Assembly (NCBI GenBank): GCA_046199005.1
Contig: CP176050.1
Location: 1,302,001-1,366,000, forward strand
Direction of reading: 5' to 3'
Source of the DNA: Ascidiimonas sp046199005
Lineage (GTDB): Bacteria > Bacteroidota > Bacteroidia > Flavobacteriales > Flavobacteriaceae
DNA: 64,000 nt
The translations under genes and the position numbers were made by a program. Of this stretch, positions 16,672 through 23,765 are shown piece by piece. The notes under the pieces were generated by a model. The model was not told where the DNA came from and searched no databases. It was given only the letters and a program-made list of their open reading frames with translations. How positions within the stretch are numbered: the stretch's first letter is position 1; every line of letters begins with the position of its first letter.

Positions 16672-17040
16672 CTACGCGGTTACTTCTTGTTTTTTTCTGG
16701 TTTCGGCAAACTTCTCAATAAGATCAGGTACTTTTTCAAATACTGCTGCAAGTCCGCTGGTTTTTCCAGCTGCAAGAAATGAGATTTCGTCATTTCTGGT
16801 AACAAGAAAACCAATAGGTTCAATTCCTATCCCTGCACCTGCGCCGCCACCCTGGCCTTTACGTTCTTTTGATTCTGAGCCTTCACCTGCGCCAGAACCA
16901 AAGCCCATTCCTACCTTAATCACAGGCACGCATTTAAATTCACCCAGTTCAAACTGTTCACCTACTACCGTTTCGGTTTTCGCTTCAGACTTTATAAAGT
17001 CTGTAATTCTTCCTAATAGTTCTTCAAAATGTAATTCCAT
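16672..17040 (-). CDS. GerW/YtfJ-family protein
   Basis: 122 residues. The family features are EELLGRITDFIKSEAKTETVVGEQ at the N-terminus, a glycine-rich middle (GMGFGSGAGEG.., GGGAGAGIGIEPIGFLV), and a short conserved end. GerW (YtfJ) of Bacillus is a spore protein needed for germination, but homologues are common in non-sporulating bacteria with unknown roles. The next gene on this strand, 11 bases upstream, encodes a DUF2953-like protein. The same pairing (YtfI-YtfJ) exists in Bacillus, which supports a functional pair. The Gly-rich middle may cause low-complexity matches in searches. Confidence 0.8.
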   Translation of the reverse strand: MELHFEELLGRITDFIKSEAKTETVVGEQFELGEFKCVPVIKVGMGFGSGAGEGSESKERKGQGGGAGAGIGIEPIGFLVTRNDEISFLAAGKTSGLAAVFEKVPDLIEKFAETRKKQEVTA

Positions 17041-17051
17041 GGTATAATTTT

Positions 17052-17552
17052 TTAAAAATTGATTAATGATTTAATAAGCCTTATAGGCCTGTTCTCAACA
17101 CACAGCAACAAGCTGTTTTTCCCTTCAAAATTGACTCTAAAAACTCCTTTTGTCAGATTCAAAAAACCAAATATTGGGTACAATTTTGCATTCTGTATAC
17201 AATCTCCAGTATCAATATCCAGGTAGCATTTTTTGATTCTAAAAGAGCTCAACATTCTTAAAAAAGTTTTGAAATTGAAGACTTTCAATTTCTTTCCTTT
17301 GGTATTTTTCTCTTTTACTCTTTTGCTTGAAGTGTCTTTTTCTAAAAGAGGATAAAAATCAAAACTTAGAAAAAGTACTTTTAGTTTTACCTTAATCAGG
17401 TGCTTGTTGTCACCTATCAAAGCTGCTTTAGCAAATCCTTTAATTTTGATATAGTAATTTTCATTTGCCGTATCAATAACTAAAATGACAGGCACAAAAA
17501 GCAAGTATGTTATAACTGCTATCAACGCTGACAAAAAAATGAGAAGTGACAT
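17052..17552 (-). CDS. DUF2953-like membrane-associated protein
   Basis: 166 residues. An N-terminal hydrophobic segment (MSLLIFLSALIAVITYLLFVPVILV, residues 1-25) is followed by a basic, beta-rich part. VKLKVLFLSFDFYPL and the final ENRPIRLIKSLINF look like DUF2953 (YtfI-type) proteins. No catalytic motif is visible. It is translated just before the GerW-like gene, and the two likely form an operon. The DUF2953 call rests on partial motif recall and on the neighbour, so it is less certain than the gene itself. Confidence 0.65.
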   Translation of the reverse strand: MSLLIFLSALIAVITYLLFVPVILVIDTANENYYIKIKGFAKAALIGDNKHLIKVKLKVLFLSFDFYPLLEKDTSSKRVKEKNTKGKKLKVFNFKTFLRMLSSFRIKKCYLDIDTGDCIQNAKLYPIFGFLNLTKGVFRVNFEGKNSLLLCVENRPIRLIKSLINF

Positions 17553-17772
17553 TTTTTACGCCTTTGCGCAAAGTAAGATCATAACAAGTAATAATACTAT
17601 GATTTTGATCATGACAACATTGATTCTTAAAAAAACGATGCTATAATATTTTGTGATAGGAATTGAAAAAACCATTAAGGTGGATGAATCTTTCATGAAT
17701 TAGGTTAAATCTGAGTTGATATAAATCAAAAGCCCTTCCGTAAGCTTATAAATTTAGAAGAAAATATTTTAA

Positions 17773-19929
17773 TTAATTGATCTGATAAGCAGGATCGCCA
17801 AGTTGCCAGAGAGCGAAAGAGAACATTTCTGAAATGTCTTCGTAAAAGTTTTTTTTATTATCTCCTACAAAATGACCAGCATCATACTTTACAGATAAGA
17901 GTACAGGGTTAACCATGGCTTCAGAATCCTGCAGTCTTGCTATAAATTTTGCTGGGTCCCAAGGAGTAACAATGCCATCATTCATACCAATATTTATAAT
18001 TATAGCAGGATAGTTTACATGATCTTTAATTTGATGATAACTATCCATTTCCAGAAGTGCCATAAACTCCTCTTTATTCTTAACAGAACCAAATTCTTTA
18101 ATGTTATTAGGACCATTAGGCTGAAATTCAGAACGTACCAAATTAAGGGAAGGTGCAGCCATAGCAGCTGCGGCATACAAGTCTGGTCTTTCTGTTATTG
18201 ATCTTCCAACGGCAATACCACCGGCACTTGCACCGTAGTTTACAATACGATCTGGTGCAGAATATTTCTTTTTTATAAGATACTCTGTACACGCAATAAG
18301 ATCTTTCCAGGTATTGGGTTTTGTAGTTTTATAACCCGCTTTGTGCCAGGAATCGCCCTTCTCTCCACCGCCTCTTATATGAGGAATTGCCCATATTCCG
18401 CCTTCGAGTACCCATGTAAGAAAGGGAATGGAAAAATACGGGCTAAATGAAACCCCGTAAGAACCATAGCTAAGGAGGAGGGTATTATTTCTACCATCCT
18501 TTTTCAATCCTTTCTTATAAATAATAGACATGGGTACGCTCACTCCATCATGAGATTCTATTTCTATTTCTTCAACTATCAAATTATCAAAGATGCTGTA
18601 ATCCAGCTCATTCAGCGCCAGATCTATAAAACTGTTGTTGATTTCATTATATTTAAAAATGCTGCTGGGTCTTGTCCAGCCACCAATAGAAATGTATAGA
18701 GCGTGTGAATTGTCTTCAATAGTAAGATTTCCAGCCGTGTATGGAAGCTCGATTTCTGTCTCGGTGTGACCAGATTTCATAAAAAATCTGGAAGAAACTC
18801 CATTTTTTAAAGTTGTATAAAATAATTTTCCATACTGCATATGGAAATCTGTAATCACTTCATCAACTTTCTCGTTTATGATCAATGATGGATTCTCAAA
18901 ATCAGGATTTTGAATAGAAGTTTTACAAATTTTGAAGTTAGAAGCATCTTTTGCAGTTCTATAAATCAAATCTTCATCCTGAATATAAAATTGAGCTATT
19001 TTTTGATCCTTCGTGAATAGCAGTTGCCAATCTAAATTAGCATAGTCGGTAGCTTCTGAGATAGAAGCGTAGTACAGATCTTTAAAACTAGCAGCGCCAC
19101 CAATAGCGCCAAAAATGTATTTGCTGTCTTGATCTTTAATAAATATAACGGGTCTGTCTGCTTTTAGAAAGGGTACGTCTGGATTGTTCTTCTTCGAGAA
19201 TATATCGCTGAACATAGTTGGAGGATCACCTAGCTTATAGAGTACAGCTTTTGTATTTTCAAGATAGCTTATATCTTTAAAATCGAAATGTGGAATTTGT
19301 ACATAAATAAAACCCGAGTTGTCTGGTAGCCATGTAAGCCCGCCTAATAATGCAGGATTCGCATTTTTTATGATTTCAGGAAGGATGTTTCCGGTATGCG
19401 CGTCGTAAATTAGTAAATGAGATTGATCTGTATCGGCAGTAGTAAGACTTATTACTATTTTAGCTTGGTCCCAACTTACTTTATAGTCATTAATAAAAAA
19501 TCCCTGCTTATAGGTAGAGGGATCAAAAATGGCTTGTGGATGTTCTTTTTCATTTTGGCGGTAATAGAGTATGCCTGGTTGATTTAAATTGGCTTTTTTC
19601 ACATAATAATAACCATTTTTATGAGCGCTAAAGAATTGAATGTTAGCACTGTACTTCTCATCTAGCGAGCATATCTTGTTGTATAGGTATTTTTTTCCTT
19701 TTATTTTGGAGATTAAGGAATCTGTAAGTGCCGCTTGTTGTCTGAACCATCCTATCACTTTAGGATTTTCCAGATCTTCCAGAATTTTATGATTATCAGT
19801 GACTTCAATACCATGATAAATTTCAGTAGTCTTTTTAGTTGCTAATTTTGGATATTTAAGCTTAGGATTGTTCTCGCTTTTACATCCTAGCAACAAAATA
19901 AATATGAAAACAAACTTAAAAACGTACAT
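17773..19929 (-). CDS. Prolyl oligopeptidase family (S9A) lipoprotein
   Basis: 718 residues, the usual length for prolyl oligopeptidases. The start has a lipoprotein signal (FIFILLLGCKS, lipid Cys near residue 16). A seven-bladed beta-propeller (about 70-430) precedes an alpha/beta hydrolase domain. The catalytic triad is Ser568 in GASAGG, Asp651 in GMNDG and His686 in DAGHFVGD. LLSYGSYGVS and HIRGGGEKGDSWH are signature segments. It cleaves after proline in short peptides, here probably at the periplasmic face. It lies 78 bases beyond a GG-leader peptide gene on the same strand, but a hairpin terminator lies between them. A role in processing that peptide is speculative. Confidence 0.92.
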   Translation of the reverse strand: MYVFKFVFIFILLLGCKSENNPKLKYPKLATKKTTEIYHGIEVTDNHKILEDLENPKVIGWFRQQAALTDSLISKIKGKKYLYNKICSLDEKYSANIQFFSAHKNGYYYVKKANLNQPGILYYRQNEKEHPQAIFDPSTYKQGFFINDYKVSWDQAKIVISLTTADTDQSHLLIYDAHTGNILPEIIKNANPALLGGLTWLPDNSGFIYVQIPHFDFKDISYLENTKAVLYKLGDPPTMFSDIFSKKNNPDVPFLKADRPVIFIKDQDSKYIFGAIGGAASFKDLYYASISEATDYANLDWQLLFTKDQKIAQFYIQDEDLIYRTAKDASNFKICKTSIQNPDFENPSLIINEKVDEVITDFHMQYGKLFYTTLKNGVSSRFFMKSGHTETEIELPYTAGNLTIEDNSHALYISIGGWTRPSSIFKYNEINNSFIDLALNELDYSIFDNLIVEEIEIESHDGVSVPMSIIYKKGLKKDGRNNTLLLSYGSYGVSFSPYFSIPFLTWVLEGGIWAIPHIRGGGEKGDSWHKAGYKTTKPNTWKDLIACTEYLIKKKYSAPDRIVNYGASAGGIAVGRSITERPDLYAAAAMAAPSLNLVRSEFQPNGPNNIKEFGSVKNKEEFMALLEMDSYHQIKDHVNYPAIIINIGMNDGIVTPWDPAKFIARLQDSEAMVNPVLLSVKYDAGHFVGDNKKNFYEDISEMFSFALWQLGDPAYQIN

Positions 19930-19961
19930 GGCGAACCTAAATCTGTATTTAAAATAAATTT

Positions 19962-19993
19962 AACTGGATAGATTATTTAAAATCTATCCAGTT
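19962..19993 (-). terminator. Hairpin terminator of the 51-residue peptide gene
   Basis: A perfect 12-bp stem has arms 19962-19973 and 19982-19993 around an 8-base loop. On the minus strand it is followed by an A/T-rich stretch with T-runs (AAATTTATTTT). It lies 14 bases after the peptide stop codon and 33 bases before the oligopeptidase start. Partial read-through into the oligopeptidase gene is possible. Confidence 0.7.
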
Positions 19994-20007
19994 CGTAGGA
20001 TTAAAAT

Positions 20008-20163
20008 TTAACAAGTTGCGGTTAAATCTTTCTTATTAGAAGTAGGAGGACAGTCAGGTCTATCACTTCTGTCTGGAATGACACCACCGCGAATTGTAGA
20101 TACATCAACTAAATGAGATACTTTGATTTTGGAAAGGTGTAATTTTTTTACTTCTCTTTTCAT
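20008..20163 (-). CDS. 51-residue GG-leader peptide (RiPP-precursor-like)
   Basis: The start is the ATG at 20163 (MKREVKKLHLSKIKVSHL), with its own promoter just upstream; a longer frame to 20244 would include the promoter and is rejected. The leader has the Bacteroidota L.LSK..V..L pattern and ends in RGG at residues 25-27. The 24-residue core begins VIPDRSDRPDCPP and ends TATC, with two cysteines (39 and 51), three prolines and several Ser/Thr. It is not a paralogue of the three six-cysteine peptides at 2.6-3.5 kb but uses a similar leader. No modifying enzyme is adjacent. Function unknown; signalling peptide or natural product precursor are both possible. Confidence 0.65.
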   Translation of the reverse strand: MKREVKKLHLSKIKVSHLVDVSTIRGGVIPDRSDRPDCPPTSNKKDLTATC

Positions 20164-20190
20164 AACGAATATATTTTTGGATGTTTTTGT

Positions 20191-20226
20191 CAAAAGTATA
20201 TCCACATCAGTTAAATTAATCACAAA
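20191..20226 (-). promoter_or_regulatory. Promoter of the 51-residue peptide gene
   Basis: On the minus strand TACTTTTG (20198 to 20191) matches TAnnTTTG exactly. TTTG (20226 to 20223) lies 24 bases upstream, slightly wider than usual. The start codon follows the -7 box by 27 bases. Confidence 0.5.
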
Positions 20227-20244
20227 AAAAGTGCGAAAAAGCAC
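20224..20244 (-). terminator. Weak terminator after the TPR-AraC regulator
   Basis: On the minus strand a short GTGC/GCAC hairpin with a 6-base loop is followed by seven T residues, 13 bases after the regulator stop codon. The stem is only four base pairs, so termination may be partial. Confidence 0.35.
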
Positions 20245-20256
20245 AAATTCACGACT

Positions 20257-22017
20257 TCAGGTGTCAAAATTCATGAATTTTGCGTCCTCTAGATCAGATT
20301 GTAAGTCATTATATTTTTTGATGAAGTAAGAAGGTTTTATACCTGTTTTCTCTTTGAAAGCCGAAGAAAATGAGGCTGTTGAGTTAAAGCCAACTTCCTC
20401 TGCGATACTCCTAATCGTATATCTTCTTAGTAAAGAATCTTCTTTCAACCTTTCTATGGCATAATCAATTCTCAAATCTTTAATATAATTCGAAAAACTT
20501 TTCTTTTTGTAGTGATTAATAATTTGAGACAGGTATTTAATGTTTGTTTTTAAAAGATTTGCAAGCTTAAGAGAAGTTAGGTCCTTATTCAGAAATACTT
20601 TATCCTCTTCGAAAGCTTCGAGATCTTTCAATATTTTCTTAATGATTTGTGGAGAGATATCCAATTCTTTAGATTTTTCATCTAACTCCTGTTTCGTCTG
20701 TTTAGTCTTGGTAATTGTATTCGAACCATTTTGTTTTTCGATCAACTCAAGAAATTTGTTTTTATAGACCTGTCTTTTTCTGTATTGATAAATAAGCATA
20801 CCGCAAATTGCCACCAGCATAAAGAAAGAAATGGATAGAATAAAGTACAGACTCTTTTTCTCATCTAAAAGTTCGTTGATAAGCTCTTCTTTTTTCTTCA
20901 GTAAAATAGGAGTGTCGAACTCAGTGGTAATCCTATTGGTAAGTAAATACTTATCATTTAGATTTATGCTGTCGAATACGAGTAGCTTATTTACAAATTC
21001 CAGCTGTTTGGTCTTATTATCTTCTTTCTTATAATGGTTTATAAGAAACTGATATGCTTCTCTGTACTCAGGAAAAAGAATTTTACTTTGAGACATTAGA
21101 GAATCCAGTTTCAAATAATTAAATGTAGCTTTAGTTCTATTATTTAATATCGTATTGATTTTTCCAAGATAGAAGTAACCTATAATGAGTGATCTGTGAA
21201 TTTGCGGATTACGTTCGTTAAGATGAAAAATAGCTTTTTCGATCTGGACACGTGCTATTTCGTGCTCGCCTTTGTAAAAAAGACGTATCCCATCAAGTAT
21301 CAAAAACTCATTGTACAAATCACTAAAGTTTTCCTTTGTCTTACTAAGTCCAATATTTATATAGGAATAAGCAGAATCCAGTTTTTTCTTTTTGAGATAT
21401 GCTTCCGATATGTATAATAAGGTTTTACTATGTCCGTGAGTTTCTGTTTTGGACACTTGTTTATCATATTCCAGGCATTCCTTGAATAAGGAAATGGCTT
21501 GATCATACTTACTAACAGATAACTTTAAAACCCCGATATTATGCTTGGTGATGTATTCATATTGAGTATTATTTGTTTTTTCTGCATATCCCAATGCTTT
21601 CAAATAGTTGCTCAAGGCTTTTTTGTAGGCTCCCTTATCTCTATAATATCCACCTTTAAAAGAATATTGAAGAATCGGTGGTGGAGCATTCAAACTATCT
21701 ATTAGCAAAATGCTGATTGCGCTGTCTAGTAATGCGATTTTTTCTGATTCTAACTCCTTATAATAGGATAAATATGTGAGACCTTCAGCCTTGCGTTGCA
21801 GATTATTCTCTTTTTGAGCCTTGTCTATATAAGCATTGAGGTATACTTTGGATTTAATAGTATCTTCAAATACCTCCAGATAGGCTTCATAAATATCTTC
21901 ATAACTACTGTGATTCAGAAAATCAGGGGTGATCGTATTTGAATCCTGTCCATACAAAATCCCAATAAATAAAATAAAAGGAATATGAAAAAAAGTATAC
22001 TTTATATTAAAAGTCAT
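20257..22017 (-). CDS. TPR-domain membrane regulator with AraC-type DNA-binding domain
   Basis: 586 residues. The N-terminus has an export signal (FFHIPFILFIGILYG). Residues about 100-330 are tetratricopeptide-like helices (GGYYRDKGAYKKALSNYLKALGYA). A single membrane helix near 385-405 (LYFILSISFFMLVAICGMLIYQY) is followed by a cytoplasmic linker, and an AraC/XylS helix-turn-helix pair fills about 500-572 (TIRSIAEEVGFNSTASFSSAFKEKTG; positions 534-559 hold the second helix-turn-helix). Such proteins sense periplasmic or extracytoplasmic signals and control transcription from the membrane. It is transcribed towards the peptide and oligopeptidase genes, and away from the biosynthetic locus starting 1.2 kb away. 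Either could be its target. Confidence 0.85.
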   Translation of the reverse strand: MTFNIKYTFFHIPFILFIGILYGQDSNTITPDFLNHSSYEDIYEAYLEVFEDTIKSKVYLNAYIDKAQKENNLQRKAEGLTYLSYYKELESEKIALLDSAISILLIDSLNAPPPILQYSFKGGYYRDKGAYKKALSNYLKALGYAEKTNNTQYEYITKHNIGVLKLSVSKYDQAISLFKECLEYDKQVSKTETHGHSKTLLYISEAYLKKKKLDSAYSYINIGLSKTKENFSDLYNEFLILDGIRLFYKGEHEIARVQIEKAIFHLNERNPQIHRSLIIGYFYLGKINTILNNRTKATFNYLKLDSLMSQSKILFPEYREAYQFLINHYKKEDNKTKQLEFVNKLLVFDSINLNDKYLLTNRITTEFDTPILLKKKEELINELLDEKKSLYFILSISFFMLVAICGMLIYQYRKRQVYKNKFLELIEKQNGSNTITKTKQTKQELDEKSKELDISPQIIKKILKDLEAFEEDKVFLNKDLTSLKLANLLKTNIKYLSQIINHYKKKSFSNYIKDLRIDYAIERLKEDSLLRRYTIRSIAEEVGFNSTASFSSAFKEKTGIKPSYFIKKYNDLQSDLEDAKFMNFDT

Positions 22018-23063
22018 AGTTCTAAATTACAATTTCCTAAATAGAAAAAGTTTAAATGCAAGAAATGATATCAGTACAATGATGGTCGCATCTTTTCTTT
22101 CACTTTTGTTATACCACTAAACATCCCTTAAATATTGCTACTTAAGGGGGCATGAATGTTTTTAACTTTCTCTATTTTATATTACGAACAAGTTATGTGA
22201 CAACCAATTTGTAATCAATTACTTAAATAGGTATATGCCATATGTGAACACATACTTATTAATGAGGGATTTGTAATTTTAAAATAGATTTCAAAATATA
22301 CTGAATTTATTCCGGTTTTCCTTAATTAAGTTCAATAACCTACTATTATTACGTATGAAGCTAACAGATGATGTAGCTTTATTTTTGCATAAAACAGGCC
22401 ATTAACGTCTTTTAATAAATTATAAATTCGTTTAAATATATGATAATTTATTTTCTCTTTATTGGCTTTTTGCTATCTCTTATCTGACATTTTTCTTCTT
22501 AAGCATGCTTTTAGTATTATATTAAATTTTATTTTTTATAAGTTCAGAAAAAAATGTCTTTTTTCGCAATTACCAGGGCGCTGCATCTGAGATCCTCATG
22601 ATAATTAAATCTATTCACTTATCGAAGTCATGTTTTTTTAGAAAGATTTTAAGTTTTTAGCTTATGCAAGTCGCACGAAACAGTTACGAAATAACACAAA
22701 AGTCTGATCGTAAATTGATAATTAGATTCTCTGGTTCTTATCCTGTATAGATTTTGATGCCCTTTGCTATGAAAGTTTTAGAATGATCATACTAATAATT
22801 ACATTTTATGGCAATCCTTATCTTTTTATTCCCTTAAGTATCGTATTTAAAAAGAGATAATTATCTTACAAAAAGTATAGGTTTTAAGTGAGCTTTAATG
22901 CGATTTTAAAAAGATTTATGTGAATCATCATATCTGCCTTTCAAAATAGCCCACAAAACCACTTATGTTTATAACTGTTTTAAAATCAAATATTTAAAAC
23001 TATACAATTACTATCTAATTCATGAATTTGTACTTTCAATTCTTGTATTTTGAGTAGTAACAG
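22018..23063. other. AT-rich gene-free region
   Basis: About 1.05 kb with no frame on either strand that I would call a gene. The left end must hold the minus-strand promoter of the TPR-AraC gene and the right end leads into the operon promoter at 23064. TATTTTTG at 22380-22387 matches a -7 element but lacks a -33 partner. ATTCATGAAT, a 10-base palindrome, is at 23018-23027, 36 bases before the operon -33 element. No repeat, tRNA or terminator with a good stem was seen. Confidence 0.55.
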
Positions 23064-23094
23064 TTGAAATTTAATACGCTTCCATCTACATTTG
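23064..23094 (+). promoter_or_regulatory. Main promoter of the biosynthetic operon
   Basis: TTG at 23064-23066 and TACATTTG at 23087-23094 are separated by 20 bases. The -7 box matches TAnnTTTG exactly, with the ideal spacing for the Bacteroidota primary sigma factor. The predicted start near 23101 gives a leader of about 110 bases before the UpxY-like gene. This is the best promoter I found in the window. Confidence 0.7.
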
Positions 23095-23105
23095 TTAACG
23101 GTTAT

Positions 23106-23130
23106 TAGAAACAGTCGTTTTCTATTTTTT
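23106..23130 (+). promoter_or_regulatory. Terminator-like hairpin at the start of the operon leader
   Basis: TAGAAA (23106-23111) and TTTCTA (23119-23124) form a 6-bp AT-rich stem with a 7-base loop, followed by six T residues. It starts only a few bases after the predicted transcription start. By itself the stem is weak. Its place before an antiterminator gene makes an attenuator worth considering. Confidence 0.3.
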
Positions 23131-23152
23131 CCAAAAACAAATTTTTAAAATT

Positions 23153-23195
23153 TTAACTGAGTGTGACTTGGAATGGCGAAGCCATATTCAGTTAA
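23153..23195 (+). promoter_or_regulatory. Nested RNA hairpin in the leader of the UpxY-led operon
   Basis: The outer stem pairs TTAACTGA (23153-23160) with TCAGTTAA (23188-23195). Inside, ATGGC (23173-23177) pairs with GCCAT (23181-23185) around a GAA triloop. It ends 17 bases before the start codon of the antiterminator gene. LoaP, a related NusG paralogue, recognises an RNA hairpin in the leader of its target operons, so this is a candidate recognition element. The structure is seen; the role is inferred. Confidence 0.5.
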
Positions 23196-23212
23196 CAAAT
23201 CAAGGCTATATT

Positions 23213-23731
23213 ATGACAATTTTAAAAGGATGGTACGTTATTTATGTAAAGTACAGACATGAGAGAAAAATTTATGATGAATTACTTAATCACAATGTAG
23301 AAGCTTTTCTACCTACTGTACTTGCGGAAGTGCAGTGGAGTGATCGCAAAAAAAAGGTACAACGACCTTTATTTCCTAGTTATGTATTTGTTAATATCAA
23401 ATCCAAATTAGATTATCACACTATTATATCTTTAGATGAGGTATTTTCTTTTGTGAAGTTTGGAAAGGAATTTGGTAGAGTTTCCCAAGAAGAAATTAAT
23501 CAACTTAAGTTTTTAGTAGAAGGGAAAGATGTTTCGGACATTCAAACTAATTTACAACTTCCAAGTATCGGTGATAAATTGAGAATTGCTCATGGAGAAT
23601 TATCAGGACTCGAATGTGAAGTATACAGAGTAGATAATGTTCATAAAGTTCGTGTTTGGCTAGGAGCATTAAGACAAAATGTAAGTGCTACAATTCCAGC
23701 CTACTATTTTCAATCGGCAGTGCAGGCATAA
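23213..23731 (+). CDS. UpxY/LoaP/RfaH-like specialised NusG antiterminator
   Basis: 172 residues from the ATG at 23213 (MTILKGWYVIYVKYRHERK). An upstream TTG at 23168 would run through the leader hairpin and is rejected. The NGN domain (WYVIYVKYRHERKIYDEL, PLFPSYVFVNI) is followed by a KOW-like C-terminal domain (GDKLRIAHGELSGLECEVYRV). These paralogues load onto RNA polymerase near the promoter and let it read very long operons, such as capsule loci in Bacteroides (UpxY) and polyketide loci in Bacillus (LoaP). Here it is the first gene of a locus of more than 40 kb, which is the expected position. It probably controls the whole cluster in cis. Confidence 0.88.
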   Translation: MTILKGWYVIYVKYRHERKIYDELLNHNVEAFLPTVLAEVQWSDRKKKVQRPLFPSYVFVNIKSKLDYHTIISLDEVFSFVKFGKEFGRVSQEEINQLKFLVEGKDVSDIQTNLQLPSIGDKLRIAHGELSGLECEVYRVDNVHKVRVWLGALRQNVSATIPAYYFQSAVQA

Positions 23732-23765
23732 TAATCCTTGATATCATTTGCTTAAAAAGAAAATT

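Noticed and set aside
22358..22387. Hairpin AAGCTA/TAGCTT and promoter-like TATTTTTG in the gap
   Set aside because: The stem is six base pairs, the -7 match has no -33 partner, and no gene follows within 800 bases.
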